Positions 56,777 through 64,000 of a DNA stretch of 64,000 nt are shown here, piece by piece (position 1 is the stretch's first letter; each line of letters starts with the position of its first letter). This DNA comes from Candidatus Latescibacterota bacterium (lineage in GTDB: Bacteria > Latescibacterota > UBA2968 > UBA8231). The DNA is taken from positions 62,001-126,000 of the forward strand of contig JAJEFJ010000096.1 in assembly GCA_022820485.1 (NCBI GenBank). Direction: 5' to 3'. The position numbers and the translations under genes are program-made. A model generated the notes under the pieces. It ran no database searches. It saw nothing but the letters and a program-made list of their open reading frames with translations, and was not told where the DNA came from.

Positions 56777-58846
56777 TTATGCCGCCTGACGAACCGGAAC
56801 GTCGCGGGGGGCGCGGGCGATCCACTGTTCGGCGAGGAGGAGGACGAGGGCCAAAATCAGGAATTCGCGCCACAGTTCGCGGCCGTGGCGGTTGCCCAAG
56901 ACCGCGAGACGCAGGTCGTCGTCCGGGCTGAGGAAATGGACTTCCGCATCTGCGAAAACGCTCCGCACGTACTCGGGCACTACGGGCGCGAGTGCGGATT
57001 CGCGGACATCGAAGTTGACGGCGAACGCATCGACCTCTGCGCCCGCAGCGCGCAGTCGCCAGATGCCAGCCTCGACGACGTGGGGAATTTTCCACAAGTA
57101 TTGGCCGCCGATGGGTTCCGGCTCCAAGCGCAGGCGCTCGCCCGACGGCGTCTCGGCTTCTACCACAGCTTCCATCGGCACATCGGCCAAACGGCGATAG
57201 ACCGTTTCTCCGACCAAGTAAGCGGCGTGGCGGTCGGGCGGCAGACTCAACTCGCGCACCAAGCGGTGTAGGAGGGGAGCGAACAGTCCGCGTTGGTGCA
57301 GGTCGTTCCACTGCGGGTCGATGGGGAACGCTGCCAGTGCGACGCGCCCCTGCTCCTTCCAGGCTAGTGCCATGGCGAGTTGTCCGTCATTGAAACGGGC
57401 CAAAGGCAAAAGGTCGGGCGCGGGGACCATGGAAAAATAGGCGTAGAAGCGCGGCTGATCGCCGTCGCTGGCGAGGAGGTCGTTGAAAAGTGGGTGGTGC
57501 GGCTCGTCCACGTCTAGAACTTGATAGTTGGCTGCGTTGCCGGGTGCGCCGACCCGGTTCTTGAAGCGCCCCGGAGTCAGGCCGGGCAAAAGATCGCGGT
57601 TGTAGTAGCCGAGATCGCTGTGCGGCGCGGGGAAGAGGACTACGCCGCCGCCGTTGGCAACGAACTCGTCTAGGGCCGCCTTTTGCGCTGAGCTTAGCCG
57701 CGCGAGGTTGCAGAGCACGAGCACATCTACTCCGGCGAGGGTGCTGGCGTCGAGATTGGCAAAGAGATCGGTGCGGATTTTTATGACCGGATCGGAGAGA
57801 GCCGCCGCCCCGAGTGCCCGGCGCACATAGTACGCGTCTTCGGGCTGTTCGCTTAACAGCAGCACGGTGATGGCGGTGGGCAGGTCGAGCGTGAAATAGC
57901 GGCGGTTGTCGAGCGCGAGCGCATCGTCTGCGAGCGCGACGTGCCCACTCAACCGCCCGGACCGGCGCGGCGAAAAGCTGAGTGCTACTTGGGTCGTGCC
58001 CGGCGCTCCGGGATCTATGCTCTGGCGGCGCACGCGCTGGCCCTCGACAAACAGGTCGAGTGCCGTGCCCGCGCCGCTGTGCGCGATTTCGGTTTGCAGG
58101 GTGACTTTGGCGTCGGCCGCGAGCATCCAACTGGGGGCCGAGACTCGCTCGACGTAAGCATTTGGCCGGGTCTGGGTGCTCGGGCTGGCGACATAGACGC
58201 GCGCGTCGGCAAAGGATGGGACCGAGTCGTCGAGTTGATCCCAGTTGTATTGGGCCAAATCGGTAAAGACGAAAAGCTCGTGCGCTGCGAGTGCGGATTC
58301 TTGGTCGAAGCGTTGGGCCGCGGCGTGCAAGGCCACGCGCAAGTCGGTCGCCTCTTGCGTCGGCGCGAGCTCGGCCAGGCGCTCGGCTAGGTAATCGCGG
58401 TCGCCGGCAAAAGGGGCGTGGGGCCGTTGGGCAAAAGGCTGCACTGCCACTTGATCGCGCGGCGGCAAAACGGCCAGCAGGTCGCCGAGTTGGCGCTGGA
58501 GTTGGTCGAAAAGGGAGCCAGAGGGCCGTTGGTAGCGAGTGCTGTACGACAGGTCCAAAAGCGCGTGAACGGCCACCGGACGATCGCCACCTCCCCATCC
58601 GCCACCGGCCTGATACGTCGGACGGGCAAAGGCGCAGACGATGAGCGCGATGATGAGCGTGCGCAGCAACAGAACCAGCCACTGGCGCAGTTGCAGCCGC
58701 CGCATGCGGTTTTGCTGTAGCTGGCGCAGAAAGGCGAAGTCGCTGAAAGGATGGGGTTGGGCGCGCCCTCGATGCAGCAGATGAATGGCTAGGGGAAGGA
58801 CGGCCGCGACCAGTCCGACAAGGACCGCGGGATTGAGAAACTGCAA
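56777..58846 (-). CDS. BatA-like protein with N-terminal double membrane segment and VWA domain
   Basis: The 689-residue protein begins with the BatA N-terminal membrane module (MQFLNPAVLVGLVAAVLPLAIHLLHR, then a second helix LVLLLRTLIIALIVCAFARP). A von Willebrand A-like domain follows, with the metal-site motif DLSYS (DxSxS) near residue 99. A long middle part contains a glutamine-amidotransferase-like or DUF4159-type fold (VLLLSEQPEDAYYVRRAL, DVLVLCNLARLSSAQKAALDEFVANGGGVVLFP), and a C-terminal helix (ILALVLLLAEQWIA) ends it. In Bacteroidetes the Bat proteins accompany MoxR ATPases; no MoxR gene is visible here. The role is likely in envelope stress or a chaperone-like process. Confidence 0.82.
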   Translation of the reverse strand: MQFLNPAVLVGLVAAVLPLAIHLLHRGRAQPHPFSDFAFLRQLQQNRMRRLQLRQWLVLLLRTLIIALIVCAFARPTYQAGGGWGGGDRPVAVHALLDLSYSTRYQRPSGSLFDQLQRQLGDLLAVLPPRDQVAVQPFAQRPHAPFAGDRDYLAERLAELAPTQEATDLRVALHAAAQRFDQESALAAHELFVFTDLAQYNWDQLDDSVPSFADARVYVASPSTQTRPNAYVERVSAPSWMLAADAKVTLQTEIAHSGAGTALDLFVEGQRVRRQSIDPGAPGTTQVALSFSPRRSGRLSGHVALADDALALDNRRYFTLDLPTAITVLLLSEQPEDAYYVRRALGAAALSDPVIKIRTDLFANLDASTLAGVDVLVLCNLARLSSAQKAALDEFVANGGGVVLFPAPHSDLGYYNRDLLPGLTPGRFKNRVGAPGNAANYQVLDVDEPHHPLFNDLLASDGDQPRFYAYFSMVPAPDLLPLARFNDGQLAMALAWKEQGRVALAAFPIDPQWNDLHQRGLFAPLLHRLVRELSLPPDRHAAYLVGETVYRRLADVPMEAVVEAETPSGERLRLEPEPIGGQYLWKIPHVVEAGIWRLRAAGAEVDAFAVNFDVRESALAPVVPEYVRSVFADAEVHFLSPDDDLRLAVLGNRHGRELWREFLILALVLLLAEQWIARAPRDVPVRQAA
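56780..56849. repeat. Right copy of the direct repeat
   Basis: 70 bp forming the last coding part of the minus-strand BatA-like gene. This copy is in frame and complete, whereas its partner at 54602-54669 is damaged, which shows the direction: the left copy is the derived remnant. Confidence 0.8.
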
Positions 58847-58864
58847 GATGGGGAAGGGGCCGCG

Positions 58865-59338
58865 CTAGTTCGCGGCGGGAATATCGCGCTCGGCCGCTTC
58901 GATGGTGGCGATGATTTCCTCGGCTGAATTCGCGTCGATGAGCTTCTTTTTGAACTCTTCGTTTTTGAGCAAGCGCGAAATCCGCGCCAGTGCCTTGATG
59001 TGGGGGCCGGAGATGTTGGTCGGGGAGACCAGCAGGAAGAACACATAGGCTGGCTCGCCGTCGAGGGCGTCGAAATCCATGCCCCGCCGCTGGGTGCCCA
59101 TAGCTGCGACCAGTTCGGTCACCGCGGCCGACTTGCCGTGGGGGATGGCGATGCCATCGCCAATGCCCGTGCTCATGATCTTTTCGCGGTCGAGTACGGC
59201 TTGCAATGCTTGGGCGCGGTCGGTGATCGCGTCGCCGACTGGAAGGAAGTTGACCAGTTCGGTGATGATTTCCTCTTTGGATTCTCCTTTGAGGTCAACT
59301 ATGATGGATTCGAGCGACAGAATGTCCAACAGGTTCAT
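58865..59338 (-). CDS. PTS EIIA-type (PtsN-like) protein
   Basis: The 157-residue protein is one PTS EIIA type-2 domain with the phosphorylatable His67 in GIAIPHGKS, LLDILSLESIIVDL at the start, and FFLLVSPTNISGPHIKALARISRLLK. Start is the ATG 59338 with GGAG 9 nt upstream; the frame extends to 59395, but the extra 19 residues do not look conserved. No sugar-permease or HPr gene is near, so a regulatory, PtsN-like role is more likely than sugar uptake. Sigma-54 regulation and PtsN often go together, and a sigma-54 activator is encoded at 8244. Confidence 0.88.
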   Translation of the reverse strand: MNLLDILSLESIIVDLKGESKEEIITELVNFLPVGDAITDRAQALQAVLDREKIMSTGIGDGIAIPHGKSAAVTELVAAMGTQRRGMDFDALDGEPAYVFFLLVSPTNISGPHIKALARISRLLKNEEFKKKLIDANSAEEIIATIEAAERDIPAAN

Positions 59339-59405
59339 GCGCGTTATCTCCGGGTGATTTGTTGAAAAATAAGTCTTATCTGCGACATTCGTCAACCGCT
59401 CATTG

Positions 59406-59903
59406 TCATTGAGTTATGGCTTTTACGAGTCGCGGTACCACGAAGTAGAGCAAGCGACCGCGACTGATTTCTGCCCAAGCGTGGATGCCCAATGCGACTG
59501 CGGCTAAGCCCGCAGTTGGCAGGGCGACGTGCGCGCCCGTCAGCTCGCCGATCCACTCTTCCATCCCTGGGTTGTGGGCGATGATGAGGCCGGTCTGGGC
59601 CCTGTCTGGCAAGTCGGCTGCCGCTTGGGTTAAGGTGCTGGGGGACGCGAGGTAGAGCGCGTCGTCCAAGTGCAGGGCACTCGGCGGCAGGCCGAGGGAT
59701 TCGACTAGGCCAGTGGCCGTCTGCTGCGCCCGGCGTGCGGCCGAGGCCAGCACGACTTCGGGACGCGGGCCGTACGCTGCAAGTAGGCGGGCGATGCGCG
59801 GCAAATCCGCGCGGCCGCGCTTGTTGAGCGGACGGTCGAAATCGTCGCTTATCCCGGGAGGATAAGCCGACTTGGCATGGCGCATGATTAGCAAGGTTTT
59901 CAT
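59406..59903 (-). CDS. sixA: Phosphohistidine phosphatase SixA-like
   Basis: Histidine-phosphatase superfamily protein of 165 residues. The catalytic motif is LLIMRHAKSAYPP (RHG-type, here Arg-His-Ala), with ASAARRAQQTATGL and the second His in IIAHNPGMEEWIGEL. This compact form with RHAKS is typical of SixA, which removes phosphate from histidine-phosphorylated proteins such as HPt domains or PTS components. The neighbouring EIIA-like gene makes a PTS-related role plausible. Start ATG 59903 (MKTLLIMRHAKS); the upstream open frame lacks conserved sequence. Confidence 0.88.
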   Translation of the reverse strand: MKTLLIMRHAKSAYPPGISDDFDRPLNKRGRADLPRIARLLAAYGPRPEVVLASAARRAQQTATGLVESLGLPPSALHLDDALYLASPSTLTQAAADLPDRAQTGLIIAHNPGMEEWIGELTGAHVALPTAGLAAVALGIHAWAEISRGRLLYFVVPRLVKAITQ

Positions 59904-60007
59904 GGGAATTAAGAATTGGTTGCGTGGGCATTTACTAGAAGGTATTTTTATTAGCAGCAAGATAGTGTGTATTGGTGCTCGATACAAACGCGACTCAGGA
60001 TTTATAT

Positions 60008-61078
60008 ATGGCTCCACAACCCGTAGAACTCAACCTAACCATCCGCCCCCAGCACCGCTTTGCAGTTATCGACATCGCCGAGCTGATTCGCCAGCAAGTC
60101 GGCGACGAGTTGCGTCCCTTTCGCAAAGCCGCGTACTGTTCGTTTCACACCACGGCCGGCTATATAGAGCAGGGCATGTGTCGGCGTTTGGGCCACAGTC
60201 GCAAGCAGATTGACCCATTTATCCGCGCCATCCAAAAGATATTTCCCTACAACGCCGGCTATTTCCACGACCGCATGCAACTGCGCGACGAGCTTAGCGA
60301 GGGCGAAAAGGAAAGGGAGCCGGTCAACGCCGACTCGCACCTGACCTTTATTGCCGCGGGCCTCAAAAACTGCGTGACCTATATCCACCGTCCCGAGGAG
60401 CCGGTGTACTTCATTGAGCTAGACGGCATCTACAAGCACTACGTGCGCAGCCGGCACACCGCGGTCATGGCCTACAACCACGCCGAAATCGTGGATCGCA
60501 GTCGGTTGGAACTTCCGGTGGGCGGTAGTCATGCGATTGACGCCTTCAATCTCAAAGACCCGCGCTACGGCCTCTTTGAAACGCTCGCCGATCGGCTGCG
60601 GCAATGCGGCATAGACAAAGGCTGCATCGACATCCGCCTCGCCCCAGAGGAAAAGCACGTCGGCATGACCGTCAACGAGTACGAGACCCTGTTGATGCGC
60701 AACGACTTGCCCCAAGCCCTCAGCGATCCGCTGCGCTACGTGTTCCAGCGCGGCAAGCGGCTCCTGCGGCATCCCGCCTCCATCCCCGGCAAGATGCACG
60801 CGTACGCAGCCTATGATTCTCTCCGCTTCTACAATGAATTGCTCGACCAAGTTCCGGTGGGGCGGTCGGTCATCGACCGCATCTTTTCGGTGCTATCGAC
60901 GCCGGCCCAGCGCATCTTGCGCCTCAAGCGCCACATCCGGCTGCTGGTCTCAGACAGCGCGGGAGCCGAGGCGGATCGCATCCTGCAGGGTACCTACCAA
61001 AGCCCGATTCTGGTGCAGCACCAGCCGGCTACGGGCGGAGTGCGCGCGCTCGACATTACCCTGCGTCGCTTCGTCTGA
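60008..61078 (+). CDS. Two-domain protein with N-terminal YjbQ (UPF0047)-like fold
   Basis: Residues 10-150 follow the YjbQ pattern: FAVIDIAELIRQQVGDEL, the SFHTTAGYIEQGM segment (YjbQ has PHTTAAV), and NADSHLTFIAAGLKNC and PVYFIELDGIYKHYVRSR (YjbQ: SHL..AL.G and ..F.EFDGPR). An insert of about 40 residues separates them. The C-terminal 200 residues contain conserved-looking polar segments (NHAEIVDRSRLELPVGGSHAID, EEKHVGMTVNEYETLLM, SIPGKMHAYAAYDSLRFY) and belong to no family I know. YjbQ has weak thiamin-phosphate-synthase-like activity, so an enzyme is likely. ATG 60008 is chosen; TTG 59972 is an alternative. The phosphohexomutase gene starts 2 bp after its stop. Confidence 0.6.
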   Translation: MAPQPVELNLTIRPQHRFAVIDIAELIRQQVGDELRPFRKAAYCSFHTTAGYIEQGMCRRLGHSRKQIDPFIRAIQKIFPYNAGYFHDRMQLRDELSEGEKEREPVNADSHLTFIAAGLKNCVTYIHRPEEPVYFIELDGIYKHYVRSRHTAVMAYNHAEIVDRSRLELPVGGSHAIDAFNLKDPRYGLFETLADRLRQCGIDKGCIDIRLAPEEKHVGMTVNEYETLLMRNDLPQALSDPLRYVFQRGKRLLRHPASIPGKMHAYAAYDSLRFYNELLDQVPVGRSVIDRIFSVLSTPAQRILRLKRHIRLLVSDSAGAEADRILQGTYQSPILVQHQPATGGVRALDITLRRFV

Positions 61079-61080
61079 GC

Positions 61081-62421
61081 ATGCAGGTCGATCCCTCCAT
61101 CTTCAAAGCGTACGATATCCGCGGCATCTATCCCGACCCCCTGAGCGAAGAAGTGGCCTACGCCATAGGCTGCGCCTTGGTGGCCCTGCTAAGGTGCGAG
61201 GAGGTCATCGTGGGGCGCGACATGCGCCTTTCGAGTCCGGCCATAAAAGAACACCTCTTGCGCGGCCTCGTCGATCAGGGCGCGGACGTCATCGACATCG
61301 GCATGGTCAGCACCGATCAATACTACTATGCCTGCGCCACCATGGACCGTCCGGGCGCGATGGTGACGGCTTCGCACAACCCGCCTGAATACTGCGGCTT
61401 CAAGATGGTGCGCCAAATGCCCTATCTGCTCAGCGGCGAATCTGGGATCCAAGACTTGCGCCGCCTCGTGGCCGAGCAAAGCTGGGGCGCGGGACAGAGG
61501 CAGGGCGCGGTTCGGTCTGAGGATGTGACGCCGGGCTTTATCGACAAGGTATTGAGTCTGGTGGATCCGGCCCGCATCAAGCCGCTCAAGGTAGTGGCCG
61601 ACACGGGCAACGGCATGGTCGGGCCGATTCTGCAAGAGGTGTACGAGCAGTTGCCCATTGAGTTTATCGGCATGTACCTAGAGCCGGATGGCCACCTCCC
61701 CAACCACGGCCTCGACCCCATGCAGCCGGAAAATCGCGCCGACTTGGAGCGCTGCGTCCTAGCCGAAGGCGCAGACGTCGGCTTTGCCTTTGATGGCGAC
61801 GGCGACCGCTTCTTCATCATTGACGACCGGGGCCGCTTCGTGCCCGGTGACTTTGCAACCGCGCTGATGGCCTGCTACATGCTAGAGCGCGATCCCGGGG
61901 CCAAGATCGTGTACGACGTGCGCTGCTCGTGGGCCGTGCCCGACCTCGTAAAAGCAGCCGGCGGTACCCCGCTGATTGAGCGCGTTGGTCATTCGTTCCT
62001 CAAGCCGAGGATGTTTGAGGAAGAAGCTGTTTTCGCGGGCGAACTGAGCGGTCATTACTACTTCCGCGACTTCTTTGGCGCGGATTCCGGCATCGTGCCG
62101 TCGCTGGTGATGCTGGAGTTGCTATCGCAGCGCGGGGTTAAGCTATCCGAGTTGCTTGCTCCGCTAGAGCATCAGTACTTCACGTCGTCTGAAATCAACT
62201 CCGAGGTCGCGGATCCCACCGCCAAAATCGCGGCCCTAGCCGACCGCTACCAAGACGGTCACATCCAGCGCCTTGACGGGATTTCGGTCAGTTACGACGA
62301 CTGGCACTTCAACGTGCGGCCCTCCAATACCGAGCCGCTGTTGCGCCTCAACCTAGAGGCCCTATCCGCGGAGCGCATGGCCGAGAAGCGGGATGAAGTA
62401 CTCGCCTTTATTCGCGCGTAA
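61081..62421 (+). CDS. manB: Phosphomannomutase/phosphoglucomutase
   Basis: Alpha-D-phosphohexomutase that interconverts hexose 1- and 6-phosphates for nucleotide-sugar synthesis. Begins SIFKAYDIRGIYPDPLSEEVAY; catalytic phosphoserine in MVTASHNPPEYCGFKM; metal loop FAFDGDGDRFFIID; sugar-binding GELSGHYYFRDFF; phosphate-binding RPSNTEPLLRLN. Length 446 aa, close to the bifunctional PMM/PGM (AlgC/ManB) type; GlmM has a different signature. The next genes are for surface polysaccharide, so it probably feeds that pathway. Confidence 0.93.
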   Translation: MQVDPSIFKAYDIRGIYPDPLSEEVAYAIGCALVALLRCEEVIVGRDMRLSSPAIKEHLLRGLVDQGADVIDIGMVSTDQYYYACATMDRPGAMVTASHNPPEYCGFKMVRQMPYLLSGESGIQDLRRLVAEQSWGAGQRQGAVRSEDVTPGFIDKVLSLVDPARIKPLKVVADTGNGMVGPILQEVYEQLPIEFIGMYLEPDGHLPNHGLDPMQPENRADLERCVLAEGADVGFAFDGDGDRFFIIDDRGRFVPGDFATALMACYMLERDPGAKIVYDVRCSWAVPDLVKAAGGTPLIERVGHSFLKPRMFEEEAVFAGELSGHYYFRDFFGADSGIVPSLVMLELLSQRGVKLSELLAPLEHQYFTSSEINSEVADPTAKIAALADRYQDGHIQRLDGISVSYDDWHFNVRPSNTEPLLRLNLEALSAERMAEKRDEVLAFIRA

Positions 62422-62424
62422 ATT

Positions 62425-63870
62425 ATGACGGCCCCCGTCCCTAAGATCCCGTGGGCTTTCGCCCTCGACCGCCGCTACTTTGCGGCATTTTTGGTTTTCC
62501 AAGGCGCGGTGGTCGCTGGCAGCATCTTCGTTTTCGAATTCCTCCCGGCCCTTCTCCTCGGTGCGCTCGGCGTCGCGTTTTTTGTCGCGGGCCTGATGCT
62601 GAGGCCGTGGATCGTCGTCCCAGTTTTGTTGCTGACGACGGGCCTTGACAGCACGGGTCGGCTGTTCGGCGAGTCCGGTCCTTCGAAAGAGATCTTCTTG
62701 CTGACGGGGTTTCACTTGGCCTTCGGGCTGATGGTCGTCGGCTTGGCCGCCAACATCTGTCTGCGGCAACGCATGCACTTTCCCGACTTCGAGATTAAGG
62801 TGCCGCTCTTTTTGTTCCTCGCGTCTATTGCGGTGTCGCTGACGTACACGCCCAATCAGCTAGATGCAACCGTCAGCTTCTTGCGGATTTGCGCCCTCGT
62901 GCTCTTCACCTACATGGTGCAAATAACGCTCGACTCTAGGCGGGCCGTGTCCGCGGTCTTATGGTCTCTAGTGGTCTTGACGATAGCGGGCTCCGTGATG
63001 GGGGCCTATCAGGTCATCACCGGCCAATTCCACCTGCCGGCCAAGGTCATCACCGCCTTGGGCGGCAACGTGCCGCGGGCGACGGGGGCCTTTCACAACC
63101 CCAACATCTTTGCCTCGTTTGTAATGAGCGGCGTCCTGCCGCTATTGGCCGTCTTGCTCAGCCATCGACTGCCTAGGGGCCAGCGCGTGCTTTTTGCTTT
63201 GGCGGTCGTCATCGGCTTTGGCGGTTTGTTGGCCTCGTTTAGCCGCTCTAGCTGGGTGTCAACGCTGGCCGGCGTGCTCGTCATCCTCTGGTTGAGCGGC
63301 AAGCTGCGCTATTTTTTTATTGGAGTTTTTGCCTTTATCCTGCTGGTGTTCGGCCTCAAAGAATTCGTGCCTTATGCCGAGTACATCTTCGAGCGCTTTG
63401 CCTCCATCTTCACCTTGTTTGATGAGTTCGGCGCGACCGGCCGCGCTTCGAGTACGGCGCGCGTTCATCTCGTCATGGCCTCGTTCGACATGTTTGCGGA
63501 CCATCCGTTCTTGGGTACTGGTTGGCGATCCTTTCCGGTAATATTCTCCCAATACGCGCCGCCCGGATATCCCCACTGGACCCTAGTGAAAGAGCCGCAC
63601 ACTATAGTGACTGCGATCTTGGGCGAACTAGGCATCGTTGGTTTCGCGGCTTTTGTCTGGTTTGTCGGGAAGACGTTCTTTTTGAGCTTAGGGCGCTTGC
63701 AGCAAATGCAGGATTCCTATTTGCGCGCCATAGCCATCGGCTTGATCGCCACGTTTGTCGCCTTCCAGGTCAATCAGACATTCAATGGCGACCTGCCCAG
63801 TAACATGTTTTGGTTCTGCATCGGCATGCTCTTCGCCGTGCAGCGGCTCGACGCGGACGCACGTGCTTAG
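62425..63870 (+). CDS. O-antigen ligase/polymerase-family membrane protein (Wzy/WaaL-like)
   Basis: The 481-residue protein has about twelve membrane helices and a large loop near residues 320-400 with RASSTARVHLVMASFDMFADHPFLGTGWRSF, which matches the conserved R-x-x-x-W/GxGxxxF region of the Wzy_C/O-antigen ligase family. The segment RATGAFHNPNIFASFVM is also typical (GxxxNPN). It would polymerise or ligate lipid-linked glycans on the periplasmic side. It starts 3 bp after the phosphohexomutase stop and is followed by a GT4 gene. Confidence 0.85.
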   Translation: MTAPVPKIPWAFALDRRYFAAFLVFQGAVVAGSIFVFEFLPALLLGALGVAFFVAGLMLRPWIVVPVLLLTTGLDSTGRLFGESGPSKEIFLLTGFHLAFGLMVVGLAANICLRQRMHFPDFEIKVPLFLFLASIAVSLTYTPNQLDATVSFLRICALVLFTYMVQITLDSRRAVSAVLWSLVVLTIAGSVMGAYQVITGQFHLPAKVITALGGNVPRATGAFHNPNIFASFVMSGVLPLLAVLLSHRLPRGQRVLFALAVVIGFGGLLASFSRSSWVSTLAGVLVILWLSGKLRYFFIGVFAFILLVFGLKEFVPYAEYIFERFASIFTLFDEFGATGRASSTARVHLVMASFDMFADHPFLGTGWRSFPVIFSQYAPPGYPHWTLVKEPHTIVTAILGELGIVGFAAFVWFVGKTFFLSLGRLQQMQDSYLRAIAIGLIATFVAFQVNQTFNGDLPSNMFWFCIGMLFAVQRLDADARA

Positions 63871-63901
63871 AACCGGTGCTTGAAGAACGCGAGGATCAAT
63901 C

Positions 63902-64000
63902 GTGAGAGTTTTGCTGCTATCGCATCTCTACCCCAACGTCATATCTAAGCTCTCCGGAAGTTTTGTCCACAATCAGGCGCGTTTCCTCCAAGATCATTGT
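63902..64000 (+). CDS. GT4 family glycosyltransferase, N-terminal fragment (3' end outside window)
   Basis: GTG start at 63902; the 33 visible codons read MRVLLLSHLYPNVISKLSGS then FVHNQARFLQDH. The pattern of a Rossmann beta strand followed by GSFVHNQARFL is the typical N-terminus of GT4 (GT-B fold) glycosyltransferases such as capsule or lipopolysaccharide sugar transferases. It continues the surface-glycan run. Confidence 0.7.
   Translation, partial: MRVLLLSHLYPNVISKLSGSFVHNQARFLQDHC

Larger units (their letters stand above)
54602..56849. mobile_element. Putative 2.2-kb insertion flanked by direct repeats
   Basis: Direct repeats at 54602-54669 and 56780-56849 bracket three genes: a PLD-family protein (+) and a two-gene operon of unknown families (-). 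Outside the repeats the order terminator, then 3' end of the BatA-like gene, reads as an undisturbed convergent junction. This is the pattern left when an element inserts in the 3' end of a gene and restores it. No integrase or transposase is inside, so the mode of insertion is unknown. Confidence 0.45.

Noticed and set aside
56763..57311. N-terminal extension of the 155-residue unknown protein
   Set aside because: The longer frame only reads the BatA-like gene out of frame; the ATG at 56759 has a good ribosome binding site.
57387..58682. 431-codon minus-strand frame inside the BatA-like gene
   Set aside because: Same strand but shifted frame, Arg/Pro-rich low-complexity product; the BatA-like frame has membrane and VWA motifs.
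1..64000. tRNA, rRNA, riboswitch or CRISPR elements
   Set aside because: I looked in all gaps and saw no cloverleaf, T-loop consensus, rRNA segment or known riboswitch core; most gaps are too short.

Overview
The window is a GC-rich, gene-dense bacterial chromosome segment with long co-directional runs and many 1-14 bp start/stop overlaps. The envelope genes (mreD, PBP2, RodA, MltD, a SPOR protein, an O-antigen-ligase-like protein) point to a Gram-negative-type cell. Several secreted proteins end in a FlgD-like C-terminal domain carrying a Pro-x-Pro-Phe-Asn type motif. Together with a formylglycine sulfatase and a fused TrpEG, this suggests an uncultured lineage near the FCB superphylum (Latescibacterota-like) or Poribacteria. 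That placement is inference; there is no rRNA or tRNA gene in the window.

Layout. 1-8242 (+): the end of mtnA, then a cell-wall elongation operon (SPOR protein, MltD-like transglycosylase with LysM repeats, mreD, mrdA/PBP2, rodA, TPR protein). 8244-10151 (-): a receiver-less sigma-54 activator and an orphan ParA. 10152-10532 is an AT-rich intergenic region. 10533-18818: mazG, membrane proteins, a sulfatase (-), ppk2 and two large GT-C-like membrane proteins. 18976-30225: a methyltransferase, a secreted LRR/LamG protein, an aldo/keto reductase (-), a YyaL-like lipoprotein, a surface-sugar run (rfbD, DPM1-like GT, GT2 fused to a truncated phosphoglycosyltransferase front half), a small ABC exporter and a TauE-like permease. 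30261-39738: a Phd/PIN toxin-antitoxin pair, a lysine-rich microprotein with a Tat-exported aldo/keto reductase, two tandem paralogous subtilases, and a Panacea-type antitoxin followed by a partner gene carrying an in-frame amber codon.

39757-54600 is an aromatic amino acid supercluster: trpEG, a second glutamine amidotransferase, trpD, a small coiled-coil protein, trpC, trpS, chorismate mutase, tyrA, an aroA homologue, a 46-aa membrane protein, aroE, argS, aroK, aroB, rimO and a DUF971 gene, closed by an intrinsic terminator. Upstream of trpEG there is a complete attenuator: a promoter, a 26-residue leader peptide with three Trp codons, and a terminator hairpin with a U tract. The AroA homologue has lost nearly all catalytic residues, so either it has been repurposed or a real EPSP synthase lies elsewhere. 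tyrA has no usual start codon ahead of its nucleotide-binding motif.

54602-56849 looks like a 2.2-kb insertion. A PLD-family protein and a two-gene operon of unknown families lie between two direct copies (about 68-70 bp) of the 3' end of a BatA-like gene. 56777-64000: the BatA/VWA protein, a PtsN-like EIIA and SixA (-), then a YjbQ-like two-domain protein, a phosphohexomutase, an O-antigen-ligase-like protein and the start of a GT4 glycosyltransferase (+).

Most candidate promoters I can read have a TTGAC-like -35 box and a 16-17 bp spacer, and good Shine-Dalgarno sequences precede many genes that are not translationally coupled.
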